Under the pieces are notes generated by a model. That model saw only the letters and a list, made by a program, of their open reading frames with translations, did not search any database and was not told where the DNA came from. A program made the translations under genes and the position numbers. Of a stretch of 64,000 nt of DNA, positions 1 to 11,319 are shown piece after piece (within the stretch, counting starts at the first letter, position 1; the number at the start of each line of letters is the position of its first letter). Source of the stretch: Wyeomyia smithii (taxonomy: Eukaryota > Arthropoda > Insecta > Diptera > Culicidae); the NCBI RefSeq assembly GCF_029784165.1, contig NC_073696.1:43665858-43729857 (forward strand), in the 5' to 3' direction.

Positions 1-1560
1 AACGAATTACATCATTTCGATCAGCACTGCGGACGGGCTTCCGTGAGTATGTGTTTGCGTTTAAGTGTGTCTTTCGGATTTCGGTCCTACGTCCTATGCG
101 ACAGAGCTTCACTGTAAAGCTGCCGACTGAAGCTCGGCTGGTGGAAAGGGGCACGTAGAAACAGTGAACCTCTCTTATTAATAGTAAGGATAACCTTTCC
201 TACAGGCTCCACTCTCGCAGTGAATGCGACTGATGTATTGACATGGGATGGGATGCAGTGGTGGTGCCAGACAGACCGACAGCTGGCAAACATTTGCGCA
301 AATAGAAATTTTGTTCTGGTTAGCATATGAATACTAAAGTAAATATGGGGAAAACTATCAACCATCTTACTTCTGAGTGTTTGTGCAAAATTATACCTTG
401 CCAAAACAATTTGAAACTTTCGGTGGCTATGTGAATAGATTTCGAATAAAACGAGAAAAAAAACTACGAAAACACCGAAAACTATATCCACCATAAAGAA
501 ACTTGCGTTCCTAATCTATACGGAAAGCACTCACGGAAAAGCACATCCTAGTTTACTACCGGATCGAGAAACGGTTAAACTTTTATCATGTTCCTGTTAT
601 CTAATTCAAAATATGGCTAGCTAGCTTCCGCTCTGGGATCTCCTCGGGGTTGTGGCGAACGAAGCGAAACATTTCCACCGCAGAAGAGAGCCAGCCTATT
701 TCGAAGTGCTTATCGTGTATGCGCACCCCTTCCATTGCTCCACATTTTTACACAGTTTTCCATATTCAATCTGCTCTGCCTCAATAATCTGGCTCTGAAT
801 GCTGAATAGAGCGAGTCTGATTTCCCGGTGAGGCTGGCAGCACATTGAACTCGTTTCGTTCCTCCTCGGTATTACGCAACATCGTCTGTGCACAAACAGC
901 GCCGGCCAATGCTCGCACTCTGGTGTCCATCGGCGTAACCAGCGAAGCGGTATAGACTAAATGCTTATTTTTACAAAAGACATCACAGCCCTCATCCCCT
1001 TCATGCAATCTTCTGGCTACGCCACTCCTGTTGATCTTCCTTCTGACACCCTCCTTCCCGGGAGGTTTCGAACGCCTGGCTTTTCACTCTTGATGGTTCC
1101 CTTGAAAGGCGAAATATAAAGCAAATAGATGAAATGGGAAAGATAAATTTTATATCCCAAGCATTTTTTCCGAACAAAAACAATAAAGGACGAAAAGGCT
1201 TCAAAAGCGCTCCCCGTATATGAACGGCTGCGGCTGCGATACGTTTTGCGAGAAAAATAAGGTTCTACAGAAAAGCCGAAGAAAAGAATCGTCACATTGA
1301 ATCGTTAGTTCGTTGGCCTGCAAGAAAAACAGAAAATTCAATAGCGTTACTGCAGACACAGTGGAGAGAGAGGGAGCAAGGTTTCCACGCCATTGAGAAT
1401 CTAGCAAAGCTTTGGGATGAACATGTGCCAAGGAGAAGAAAAAAACACCAGGCTGCGTTTGGTGACGAGCACGGGTGAAAATTTGTTTTGCTGCAGCGAC
1501 GATAAATTTACGGGTAAGCACAGTGTGTTCAACAGAATGGATTTTTCGATGCTCCATTAA
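1..1560. other. Non-repetitive DNA, no gene recognised
   Basis: This stretch is less AT-rich than much of the window and shows no repeat shared with the rest of it. Several open frames of 65-135 codons occur on the minus strand, but none shows a domain, a plausible splice-linked structure or a recognisable protein. It may be host intergenic, intronic or regulatory DNA. Confidence 0.5.
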
Positions 1561-3159
1561 GATAATTAGTGTTTAAAAAATTTCAATACTCGTGTGACGT
1601 CACACCCCGCGAAGATTACCCAATGTTCCGTCACGATGCATCAGAATTCAGGCTAGAAACCATAGTTTGCTGCCGAGCTTACTCAATACTGTAGAGAATC
1701 AAAACAATTTTAACATGAACTAGAGCATTAGCTTGCCACAGAGTTCACTTAACTCGCAAGAAACACCTTGCAATAACATAGCATTTTAGCGCATTCCTTA
1801 TTTTGAATTGTTGGCTGAACAGAACGACATCAAGGCATTTTTGTATTATAAACTCAACCGAACAGAACAAAACATCCTTATTATGAGTCGTTGAAAATCA
1901 ATAACCACGCGTCCTAGTTATAAAACGTCGAACGATCGGTGGCTTACGAAATGTAAATATCCTAACGAGCAAGCCACACAATGTTTACCATTTCAATTTA
2001 ACTAAAAGCAAAACAGAAGCCGGAGGCACAGCGTCACTCACGGTTACCCTTAGGCGTTCACGGTTGCGCACGGTACCGAGAGCTTGCGCGCTCTCGGATA
2101 CTCACAATTAGCGCGCGAACAAATACCGTACGCTCTCGCACGTGCTCCGATGCCCACGCTCTTAAACACCCGCGGTATAATAATATGTACTAAAATTCAA
2201 CCCGAAAACGAAACAGAGTAATAAATACTATAGGTTAGAATAGAACCGCTAGATAGACGATAACTCAGGTCGGAGGAGAAGAGTCTCCCGCTCTGAGTTA
2301 CACAGGTTAATATTTAAGCAAAATTGTAACTTAATAAAATCAATCATCTTTATCTATCATGCAAAAGAAATGATTCCGCGAATTGAATGTTCGCGTACAG
2401 GACTTCGTGTGTTTCATTTCTAAGTGATCACAGGTCCTGGTAGAGCTCAAGCTAGCCCTACACTCGGTCTCGTGCCGTAAACGGAACAATCAACCATCTA
2501 TTTGGGAAGACGTTCGGAGCTGCTATTTTGTTTTATATTCAAACTTTTACCAACATGAGATACGGTGCATTTTTTGGTAATAAATCATTGTTTAAACTTC
2601 ATATGTTTTTTCACGACTTCGTTCTCCAAGTACACTAATTGCTGATGATAGGTTTCATCTCTCTCGTATCTCTGAATAAGGAGGTAGAAACTTAGCCTGT
2701 GCACTTTGGAACATGATTGTTAAAATATGAAAAAAAAAGTTTAGTTGCTCATCCGGAAAGTCCATTGTTCTTTATCATCATCTGTCTTTTTGAGAACGCG
2801 CGCTGAAGAGAGCAAAGATTAATTACATGTTCTGTAATATATCATACAAGTTAGCGATATCAATTTATAAAAATACCATTTATCGAAATGTTTCGAGTCA
2901 CTTGTTGAACGAGCGTGAAGTAAAATATGTCATTGAATTGAAAATATTATGTAAACAGCGATTGGGCGATAACCATCAATTTATTAACCATATAAACGCG
3001 TATGACATGTGAAGTTTTCACTTTCTTATTGGCCTGTAATACTGGCTTTAAAATGTTTTACTGTGATCAGAATTTCTATATACTCACTGTTGGGAAAAAG
3101 AATAAAATATATTTCAACAGTATATTTGAAACAAAAAAATAAAATAAAACAGAATCTCC
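1561..3159. other. AT-rich DNA with a possible LTR remnant near 2030-2480
   Basis: Most of this is featureless. Near 1593-1604 there is a CRE-like TGTGACGTCACA palindrome. The block at about 2030-2480 has a GC-rich first half, a TATAATAATA stretch, a purine-rich stretch, then an AATAAA signal, which is the usual composition of a retrotransposon LTR. I could not find matching TG...CA ends with a 4-5 bp target duplication, so this is only a suspicion. Confidence 0.25.
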
Positions 3160-3400
3160 AAATACCACCCAACATAGGTATTTTCAAAATTGCAATGATG
3201 CACAGAAGCTAAAAAAAGACAACAGAAATCATTTTGAAATCCAAGACAATGACTTTTAGTTACTCCAAAACAGAATCCGAAAATTACCTAATACCAGCCA
3301 AAAAGGGTATTTTCGTAATAGGGATGAAGCATAGAAGCTTAAAATCGAGTTCTGAAATGGCAACTTCCGGTTTCTGGAAAACTGCCAAAAATGTCTGATT
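3160..3400 (+). repeat. Degenerate pair of ~125 bp 'CTTCCGGTTTCTGG' modules
   Basis: Two decayed copies of the module that is tandemly arrayed at 24990-25580 and 39100-40010. The diagnostic words are 'ATACCACCCAA', 'TGATGCACAGAAGCT' and 'GGCAACTTCCGGTTTCTGG'. There is no coding potential. Confidence 0.6.
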
Positions 3401-4350
3401 ACAACCTATTATCGTGAAACGGGACGGAATTCATGCATGGAAGGACCGATAGCTTCATCCTGTATACTTTCGGGAATGGCCCATAGAGCATCGTAAATTT
3501 TTCAACTAACCTGCAATTATTTATTGCGAAACTGCTGAACCAGCATCAAAGCACCTAATTTTAAACCAGCTTACACATTTACACCGTGAAACCTTTGAAA
3601 CGTTTCCATCTTGCTATTTTCCAAATTACTATTTTTTTTCTCTCGGTGTTGTTTATATTTTTGCGCCAGTAGCGAGTGGAATATTTTCCGCAAATACAGG
3701 TACGTAACAGACCACTCAAGCTAAGTATACTTTTCTCTTCACACTAATAAACAGTGTGATCGTAACAAATTTCCGAGAAAAATCTTCCGTGTTGGGCTAA
3801 AACTTGCTTCTACTGTGTAGCGCCTCGCAAAATTTTGGTTTTTGCTTTATTCTAGTTTGAAGTCGATTGCGTGCGTCAAATTTTGCGCCCGTGTTGACAG
3901 CACTGTCGGCAGCAGGCTGGGCTAGCATATAGAATTGTTCAAATTGTATCCAATATCCGATTCGTCATGCGATGCAATTGCAGACTATAAACAAATCGCG
4001 TGGTCAATCTTTGGATGTATGTGAAATCAATCAAGAATGTTTTAAATTATTTGAATAAAGAAAAAAAATTGGGCGGGACGAAGTTTGCCAGGTCAGGAAG
4101 CTTTAGAACCTGTTCACGAATAGCTTGATTTCAAAAAACACAAATTGTACAACAGTGAAATTACGCACATAAAGCCTTTCGGCTCAAGGCGGATAAGACA
4201 CTTTTGAACATCTCACAATAACATCGTGGGGTCATTGAATGCAGAAGTTTTAGATTATAACTAGTCATACTGGGCACAATCATAATAGTACGCGCAAAGT
4301 TTACATTGACTATTATAATAGAAAAATAGAATGAATTTGAATGGAACCGC
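3401..4350. other. AT-rich spacer, no gene seen
   Basis: I see no open reading frame of interest and no repeat shared with other parts of the window. A short GC-richer patch lies near 3860-3930. Confidence 0.45.
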
Positions 4351-5413
4351 TGCACAGTGGTCGGAAAAGGCAATATGACGAACTTAACTCTTTTCTGCTC
4401 AAACGGTTGATGTTAGCCAAAGACAATGTTTATAAGAATTGTTCACAAAAATATAACGGATAGGCTGATAAGAAAATTTTTTGATCATGGCCAACTATCA
4501 TAAAAATAAAAAATTTAACTTTTGATACAGCGAAGATACATGAATAGTTTCTTTAGCCAAGTTGTAGAACTTTTCAAAATATGAAACTTTGTAGAAGATA
4601 TTAAATTTCTATGACGTCTATTTACTGAAATACAAAGCATTTTCGCTGTGAACCTCCTCAAATTTAGTTTTTCTAGCATAACTTTTTAAATATTGTTTTT
4701 TCAAGAATATAATATTCTAGACAAATATCACCAACATAAAAACACAGGCTTCTTTCGAAGTCAACATGTTGCTACAATCGTTCTATACTGAGCTACAGCG
4801 TTTTTCCATTGAATTATTTCCCAGATTTAAATGCGTATAGGGGAGAAAGAGGCAAACCAGTGCACATCATCAAATACTTTTTTTAAAGTTTAGACCTTGT
4901 ACTATAAGCTAGTTGAACTTTGATACTTGACAATTCACAAATGAATGAGTAGAATGATGTTTTAGGTATGTATGTTTCTGGAGTTTTCTATACAAAAATG
5001 CACAAACTACCTGATTAACGAACGATGATTTGTGAATTTATGAAACAGATGACTCGCAATACATTCAAAATTGGTGAGAACACTTCTTTGGTATGTTTAG
5101 TTGCTGATAGGTGCATCCATCAGTCAATTCAAGGTGAGTAAAATGAACATATAACAGCAATGTTTATTGTTAATTAGGGTATGGAACATATTTTAAGCAG
5201 CTTTAGAAGCCGCCTGTGTATTGAGACGAAATACTTGAAATCTGTAAGGTGAAATACGAACATGAGTATATCGATTTGTTCTCTATCCTTTTCTCTGTCA
5301 GCACTTGTTTTCTGATTCTAAAACCGATTTGGCAAACTTTAACAATGATCAATTGAAGTTCCTTATCGAGGGACCTATTCCAATCACCCCGAACCTTTTA
5401 AGCAATTTGCATC

Positions 5414-5658
5414 GTGGACTTATGTTATACGTTCGGCTGAGCAGTCACAAAAATTTAGAACTACTTATTTTATACTATCCGACGTTTCGTCACTGGTCAG
5501 TGACATCTTCAGGGGAAAATATTATTTGTTCGTTCCTTGTCAACAAATAATATTTTCCCCTGAAGATGTCACTGACCAGTGACGAAACGTCGGATAGTAT
5601 AAAATAAGTAGTTCTAAATTTTTGTGACTGCTCAGCCGAACGTATAACATAAGTCCAC
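5414..5658. repeat. Perfect 117 bp inverted repeat (hairpin) with 11 bp loop
   Basis: Positions 5414-5530 and 5542-5658 are exact reverse complements by eye, separated by 5531-5541. Each arm contains the word CCTGAAGATG, a small internal palindrome GTCACTGACCAGTGAC and GAAACGTCGG. The perfect identity contrasts with the diverged outer arms of the host element, so it arose later or has been kept uniform. There is no coding content. Confidence 0.9.
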
Positions 5659-5934
5659 AACATCCCAACAGTCGAAAACTCATCAAAGTTTATGGCAATT
5701 TGCATCTGTTTTGCAGGGGATTTATTTCAGCACCCGAATAGCGCCTGAATAGCTGCAATATTTTTCGTTTGAGTTTTTTCAAAGTTTTTCCCGTGTTGAA
5801 CGGAATTTTATGTATTAGTAAGAATGCTAGTCAATCAAAGTTATCGTTTCCATTATTTAAATTGTCCATATTGATCAAAATTCAGGAGATCGAGACCCGT
5901 TTATTTCGACTGATTTGAATTGGTGCCGCTGCTT

Positions 5935-6483
5935 AAGCCGTTTCTTACCCTATTTATTTCATCTTTATCTGTCTCGTTTTCACTCTCTGTGAAAATTATT
6001 ATAAGCTTAGCATCTTTTGAAAATTCTTGATGCTTCTTTTGCGGTTTGACCCGCAAGCCAGCAATTACTGGATCTTAAGGAACCAATAGATGACGTATAA
6101 GATCACCGTTAGTAACAGTTCGTGAAATTTTTCGCGTGTGATTTAGCTTGAACCTCTTTATCACTTTGTTCAGTGACTCTTGCGCTTCTTCAGATAATTG
6201 GCCTGATGGAATATTGAAATGGTTTATAATGTCCGCACCTTGAAATAATATTTTATGGTAAATTAAACCAAGGATATATGGACACCAACAAACGAGCAGT
6301 TTCCAAACAATAGTGTTTGAATTTTGATGCGTTAATTTCCCGGCCAGATAAAATGTACTGTAGTATTAAAGCGCAACGTTGAATTGCATGTAGATCATTT
6401 GTTGGTTTCCATATATCCTTGATTTCACTTGCCAGCAACAGTCCATATGAGTCGAATGACTGATGGATCCATAATGGATGCAC
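5935..6483 (-). pseudogene. Decayed transposon-encoded protein inside the 4.35-7.23 kb element
   Basis: An open frame runs 6483 to 6253 and begins MHPLWIHQSFD. A frame change near 6250 leads into a second stretch containing HKILFQG, GQLSEEAQE, TRKISRTVTN and, after an in-frame stop, DPVIAGLR, running to about 5935. I remember blocks of this type (QLSEEAQE...NK...R.ARK.SR...DL...LL..DP) from anonymous transposon proteins of insects and cnidarians; that is recollection, not a search. At least one frameshift and one nonsense codon are visible, so it is dead. The protein lies just inside the right inverted arm, reading away from it, as expected for an element-encoded protein. No catalytic triad can be pointed to. 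Confidence 0.5.
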
Positions 6484-7229
6484 CTATCAACAACTAAATA
6501 TACCTAAGAAGTGTTCTCACTAATTTTGAAGGTATTGCGAGTCATCTGTTTCATAAATTCACAAATCATCGTTCGTTTGTGCATTTTTGTATAGAAAACT
6601 CCAGAAACATACATACCTAAAACATCAATCTACTCATTCATTTATGAATAATCAAGTATCAAAGCTCAACTAGCTTATAGTACAAGGTCTAAGCTTTAAA
6701 AAAAGCATTTGATGATGTGCACCGGTTTGCCTCTTTCTCCCCTATATGCATTTAAATCTGGGAAATAATTCAATGAAAAAACGCTCTAGCTCAGTATAGA
6801 ACGATTGTAGCAACATGTTGTCTTCGAAAGAAGCCTGTGTTTTTATGTTGGTGATATTTGTCTAGAACATTATGTTCTTGAAAAAACAATATTTAAAAAG
6901 TTATGCTAGAAAAACTAAATTTGTGGGTTCACAGCGAAAATGCTTTGTATTTCAGTAAATAGACGTCATAGAAATTTAATGTCTTCTACAAAGTTTCATA
7001 TTTTGAAAAATTCTACAACTTTGCTCAAAAAACTATTCATGTATCTTCGCTGTATCAAAAGTTAGATTTTTTATTTTTATGATAGTAGGCCACGATCAAA
7101 AAATTTTCTTATCAACCTGTCCGTTATATTTTTGTGAACAATTCTTATAAACATTGTCTTTGGCTAACATCAACCGTTTAAGCACAAAAGAATTAAGTTC
7201 GTCATATTGCCTTTTCCGGCCACTGTGCA

Positions 7230-7527
7230 CTGGTACGATGAAAATGCTAAATCCCCTGTTGGATATGAAAACTGGCAAGGTTGCAAGCACCAAAACCCCA
7301 AAATAAAAAAAAAGCTAGAGATGTTGTGTATGAGACTCAACTGCAAGTTTAGCGTAGAATGGCGATGATAATTGGTCTGAAAAGGTAAATTTTAGCAATA
7401 ATTTCCCTTCAACTCTCTAGCTTAAGATTACGATACACTGTATGTGTGACAATGACTGTCTGGAAAAAAATCATTATCGAATTTCGAAAACCGATCATAC
7501 TCATTTTGTTTATTGGACAAACAAAAT
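7230..7527. other. Spacer, no gene seen
   Basis: AT-rich DNA between the right arm of the long-inverted-repeat transposon and a C-rich MITE fragment. Nothing is recognisable. Confidence 0.4.
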
Positions 7528-7684
7528 TCCTGACCCCCCTTCGAAATTTTCAATTTCGAGTAAATATCACAGTTACGTAACTGTCTCTATTACCCCCCCC
7601 CCCCCCTCCCTCTACGTAACGATAAGTAACGCAAACTCAACCCCCTCCCCCCCTTGATGCGTTACGTAATTTGTGTACGACGCC
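7528..7684 (+). mobile_element. 5'-truncated copy of a C-rich MITE
   Basis: This matches the inner and right part of the complete element at 38002-38283: 'GAAATTTTCAATTTCGAG', 'ACAGTTACGTAACTGTCTCT', a long C run, 'TACGTAACGATAAGTAACGC', a second C run and the terminus 'TTTGTGTACGACGCC'. The left terminal repeat is missing. Confidence 0.75.
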
Positions 7685-7699
7685 AAAATCGAAATTTTT

Positions 7700-8230
7700 T
7701 GACGTAGGACGTCTAACCGCACTATATCGAGATACATTCTGCGGAAACTAAAACCAAGGTGTAACGTTGGAATGAAAGATTTCAAACGGTAATACTGATG
7801 TAACCACATGATGGATTACAATAATCAATATGTCGTTGGATTGATAAAATGATGGACAATTTTGTTATTCCTCAGTTATCATTATAGTTTCATTGTTAAA
7901 CAGTGAAAATTTCACAAAAGTTTCAAGGTCTAATTTTCACGAACAATTTACCAATCACATGCGAGCACGCCTGGCGCAGACTTCATGAGTAGACACCAAC
8001 TGCCTGCTGTGAAATCCTGTACAGCTGTGGCAAAAAAAAAATTGACAGAATCTCCCCATCCCAATAGGTCAACTAATGTTTGCTTCCATGAGCCTAGACT
8101 ATTTTGATGTCTTGAAAGTGAAGCTTTTTTGGAAAGTTCGTAACCACCGCCAGTATCAGACAGTTTTACGTTCTGCGGTTAGAATGTTATTAAAACTGAT
8201 GTCTTGAATGAAAACATGCTGGCAACAGTA
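7700..8230 (+). repeat. Dispersed repeat, copy 1 (second copy at 11320-11800)
   Basis: Shared words with 11320-11800 in the same order include 'AAACGGTAATA', 'TAACCACATGA', 'CCAATCACATGCGAGCA', 'AGTAGACACCAAC' and 'CCCAATAGGTCAA'. The copies are diverged, roughly two thirds identical by eye. I see no coding frame; it may be noncoding flank of an old transposon. Confidence 0.6.
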
Positions 8231-8254
8231 CTGCACCGGGCAATGTATGAATAG

Positions 8255-8446
8255 AGCGCTGGTCACTTTTTTTTTTTTTTTTTTTTAAGGGGGGATTTGT
8301 TAGTAGCTTAAGTATTTATGATAAATATTAGTAAATAATGAGTATGATTGGACACACATACTCATTATTTACTAATATTTATCATAAATACTTAAGCTAC
8401 TAACAAATCCCCCCTTTAAAAAAAAAAAAAAAAAGCGCTGGTCACT
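8255..8446. mobile_element. Palindromic retroposed insertion with poly-T/poly-A ends and 13 bp target duplication
   Basis: The direct repeat AGCGCTGGTCACT lies at 8255-8267 and 8434-8446. Between them is a T run, then a ~60 bp sequence (8287-8346), a 10 bp loop, the reverse complement of the same sequence (8357-8417) and an A run. The arms match almost perfectly apart from one base in the T/A junction. Target duplication plus A-tail is the mark of target-primed reverse transcription, but here the insert is symmetrical: the same 3' tail plus poly-A appears at both ends in opposite orientation. No open frame is present. Confidence 0.8.
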
Positions 8447-9685
8447 CGTCGTCTATCATTGCAGTAGAACTCGATATTTATTTGTGTGCAGCCAAGCCAA
8501 GTGAAGACTACTTTGCTGCTGTCGACGCACAATAGGGCGTGTTGGGTCAACGCGTAGGTATCGTTTTGCGATCTGGAACACAATCGAATTGCCGTATTCA
8601 ATATGATTATTCGGGTGCCGCAAAATACACTGCGCCATTGGGGACAACAAAATTCTGCACGTGTAGCAGGGTATATAAATTAGGTTCATTGTACAGATAA
8701 AATTAGTTGTTTATTTTTGAACTCTACACTCTGTTTCTGTAATGTCCATTTTAAATTTTCTGTGAATATACATTTAAGTTTAAAAACTTCTTTGTAGCTA
8801 TTGTTTTCACGAACTTGTAACTGCAGGAAAATTTAATTATGTGACATCTTTGCCGCTTGGTGATCGGAGAGTGGGCCATCGTTCACAAGACAAATAAATT
8901 TTGTTTAATTTCTACTAAATCCTACTTAATTTAGGTCTGTATTGAAGTTTGCATTTTCGCGTATTAAAGAAAATTAACTGCATTAGAGTAAAAGGTATTC
9001 ATAAATTATAAAAAGAATATTTTTTCTTCTGAAATAGAGTACTGCAAATAAATAATCAAAATACAGACCCCGTTCGATTTTGCCAAACCCGACAGGGCAG
9101 AATTTTCTTGTTGCCAAGATTGAACCGTGCAAAAAATGAACGGTTCTCTTTTCATGACTATTTTTCATAGATATTTCCACCAATGAAGTAGTTTTAGTTC
9201 CAGGTCGTTTGAGGTGTCGCGTGATGAATTGAGGCTGACGACCTAGATGCTTGATATTACTACCCGAGTAATTAGAGGCTTAGTACTGCTTAGATCATGC
9301 ATGATCATTATATTACCAGCACATGTGCATATTCCAGGAACCGTTTTACCGATCCCGGTCATCCGCTTCGGCAACATAAAGAACCAAAGTACTCCTCTTT
9401 TGGAGGATGTTGAGCTTAAATTACAAATAATCAAGAAAATTAAAAAATGTGATTAGACATAATCGCTCGTTTTTGGCACAAGTGTGCCAAAATCGAACCG
9501 TGCCAAAAGTAAAACGAGCTCAAATCAAACAGAGCCTCAAAGGGAAATATAAAACTATTGTAGTCCTACGTCAACTATGCGGTCGTGCCTTGGATACCAC
9601 CCTCCTACTATTTATGTCAGATGACTAAGAAGTATATAAAACGTCGTGCGCTAGTCTTGTTCATGAAAAATATTTTTGGCCGGAA
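8447..9685. other. AT-rich DNA, no gene seen
   Basis: The first 250 bp are GC-richer with no recognisable protein. Around 9060-9175 and 9465-9520 related words (GTTCGATTTTGCC, GTGCCAAAATCGAACCG) occur in opposite orientation. They could be ends of a decayed MITE spanning about 9065-9520, but the match is too weak to call. Confidence 0.4.
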
Positions 9686-9928
9686 ATCGACTCTCTGGGA
9701 CTTTGCCGTTTTAAGGGCAACCAAGAGCCTAATATGATATATTTCAGAATGAAATTTGAAAATGACTCATCATGCGCTCCAAATCACATGTAAATTATTG
9801 TAATGTTTATTAGGCATCTTTAACTTGATTTTTATGAGGGCGTTTCATTTTATTTTCAATTCCAATTCTAAAATATATCATATTATGCTCTCGGTTGCCA
9901 AAAAACTGCTAAGTCTCCGAGAGTCGAT
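9686..9928. mobile_element. MITE-like element with ~85 bp inverted ends
   Basis: 9686-9775 begins ATCGACTCTC and is a diverged reverse complement of 9835-9928, which ends GAGAGTCGAT. The matching inner words are GGCAACC and ATAATATGATATATT. No target duplication is clear and there is no coding potential. Confidence 0.65.
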
Positions 9929-10379
9929 TTTTTTAACGTTTTATGATCCAATGAATTATTTGACATCAAAAAATTTTTTAGATTTTTCCAATTTCGTGAT
10001 AGATTGATAGATTTGCGATGGTAAAAAAATCAACTTTGAGCGCTTTGAGGAACTCCGATATCTTGTATAATTTAGCTGAAATTTTGCACGAGTGATTTTT
10101 TTGAGCCGATTAACAAGATGTACGTGGTTGGTTTTCGAAATTGGACGTGACCCTTTTCGCTGCCACCCTACTGTATATCCAAAACTAATGAGCTAATAAA
10201 CAAATAAAAATAACTTAATACTAATATTAGGTGATTTATGCCATAACGTTTACATGAAATGGAAGTTGCCGATCTTTCATGAGTTTAACTTCACACACAC
10301 ACTGACAAAACTACCCATGCAGCATAAAAAAACCCAGAACCCAGAAAAAAATTGACAGCTCTATCAGTCGAACTCAGAC
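9929..10379. other. Spacer, no gene seen
   Basis: AT-rich sequence leading into the mariner relic. I could not find a mariner-type terminal inverted repeat with a TA duplication here. Confidence 0.4.
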
Positions 10380-11165
10380 CATGATGACGAAAACAGTGAA
10401 GCTAATCAGTTCAGAAGTGTGGGTCTTTGAACAACGTTATCGCGCCGCGTCAAAAACGTACCAGAGCATTGACAGAAAGCCCGGTTCCATACGTCCGACA
10501 TCTCTCAAGTAGCTACAATGGATGCTAAAGAGGAAGACCGAGGGAAACGGGGCTACATCGTTGCGTGCGCTTGGCCTTGAAGTCGGTGCAACTGGCCAAA
10601 CAGTGAAAGTTCCTGGCGAACATGGACATACATATCAGGAAGCAGCTGTCCCGTCCACTGGTCTCGGAGCTGCAGGCAATGACGCTGCGGCAGCGAGTGA
10701 ATGAGATGGTCAAGTCGATTTCCCCGGCAAATCGCGAAGTGGCGATGGTAATGGACGACGAGGCCTATATCACCCCGGATGGCAACGACTGGCAGGGCAC
10801 TTCGTTTTTTTTCCCTACGAAGGAAGTGAGCACCGAGGTGGAGTTCATTTCACAAACCAAGTTCCTCAAGAAACTGACAACCAGGGACTGTCAAAGCCGC
10901 TCTTCTTTCGCTCCAGACTGGCTGTGAACGTAGAAATTTATAGAACCAAGGAAGTTCAAGAAATACCATAAGATGCGGTATTCTGGCGTCGGCTCACTCA
11001 AAGCGATCGTTGGAGGAGATGGAGCGGCTGAATATGTACTACCAAGTTGGCGAACCCGCCCAACGTCCCCCAGCTGCCTCCCATCGATAATTTCTGGGGA
11101 GACTTGAAGCACAGACAAACAGGCGTGCCACTCAATGACGATTTCATTGATCGTAAAAATAACAA
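10380..11165 (+). pseudogene. Dead Tc1/mariner-superfamily transposase (ITmD37E-like)
   Basis: Broken frames carry recognisable transposase pieces. The N-terminal helix-turn-helix region lies at about 10390-10620 (LKRKTEGNGATSLRALGLEV). The frame at 10622-10927 contains VAMVMDDEAYITPDGNDWQG, where the first aspartate of the DDE/D triad falls in the MDDE block, followed by FISQTKFLKKL. A third frame near 11045-11150 contains NPPNVPQ and PIDNFWGDLK; in live relatives this is the third catalytic acid block (PIENFW). The segment that should hold the second aspartate (normally like WPDLASAHYA) is missing or deleted. Frameshifts lie near 10610 and between 10900 and 11045. This is a cut-and-paste transposase relic; assignment to the D37E group rests on the MDDE.Y and PIENFW-type blocks. 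Confidence 0.8.
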
Positions 11166-11184
11166 TTTTTTTTGACATTTTTCT

Positions 11185-11310
11185 TAGTGGGCAGTAATGC
11201 CGTTAGTGTCGCCATAAGCAAGTGTGCACTTTTATTATCAAAGACAAAAACCGTCAGTAATGCCGCTGGTGTCAATTTAAGCAAGCGTGCACACCCATTA
11301 GCAAAGACTA
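11185..11310. repeat. Two tandem ~60 bp units
   Basis: 'AGTAATGCCG' followed by TTAGTGTC or CTGGTGTC, then AAGCAAG and GTGCAC, then CAAAGAC, occurs twice in direct orientation, starting near 11191 and 11250. It lies just downstream of the mariner relic and may be its subterminal region. Confidence 0.65.
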
Positions 11311-11319
11311 GAAACGAAG

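Larger units (their letters stand above)
4351..7229 (-). mobile_element. DNA transposon with ~780 bp terminal inverted repeats
   Basis: The two ends are reverse complements starting with TGCACAGTGG. The left arm is about 4351-5135 and the right arm about 6455-7229; they differ by scattered substitutions and small indels, so the insertion is not recent. The core carries a decayed protein on the minus strand (5935-6483) and a separate perfect palindrome (5414-5658). I did not find a convincing target-site duplication. Long arms plus an internal protein relic suggest a formerly autonomous element. Superfamily is not assigned; the CACAGTGG start is compatible with hAT-like ends but that alone proves nothing. 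Confidence 0.75.

Noticed and set aside
87..494. 135-codon minus-strand frame
   Set aside because: No motif, no neighbouring exon structure and composition like surrounding noncoding DNA.
2030..2480. Solo LTR
   Set aside because: Composition is suggestive, but no TG...CA ends with matching 4-5 bp duplication could be found, so it is not listed as an element.
10891..11178. 95-codon minus-strand frame
   Set aside because: Antisense to the mariner transposase relic.
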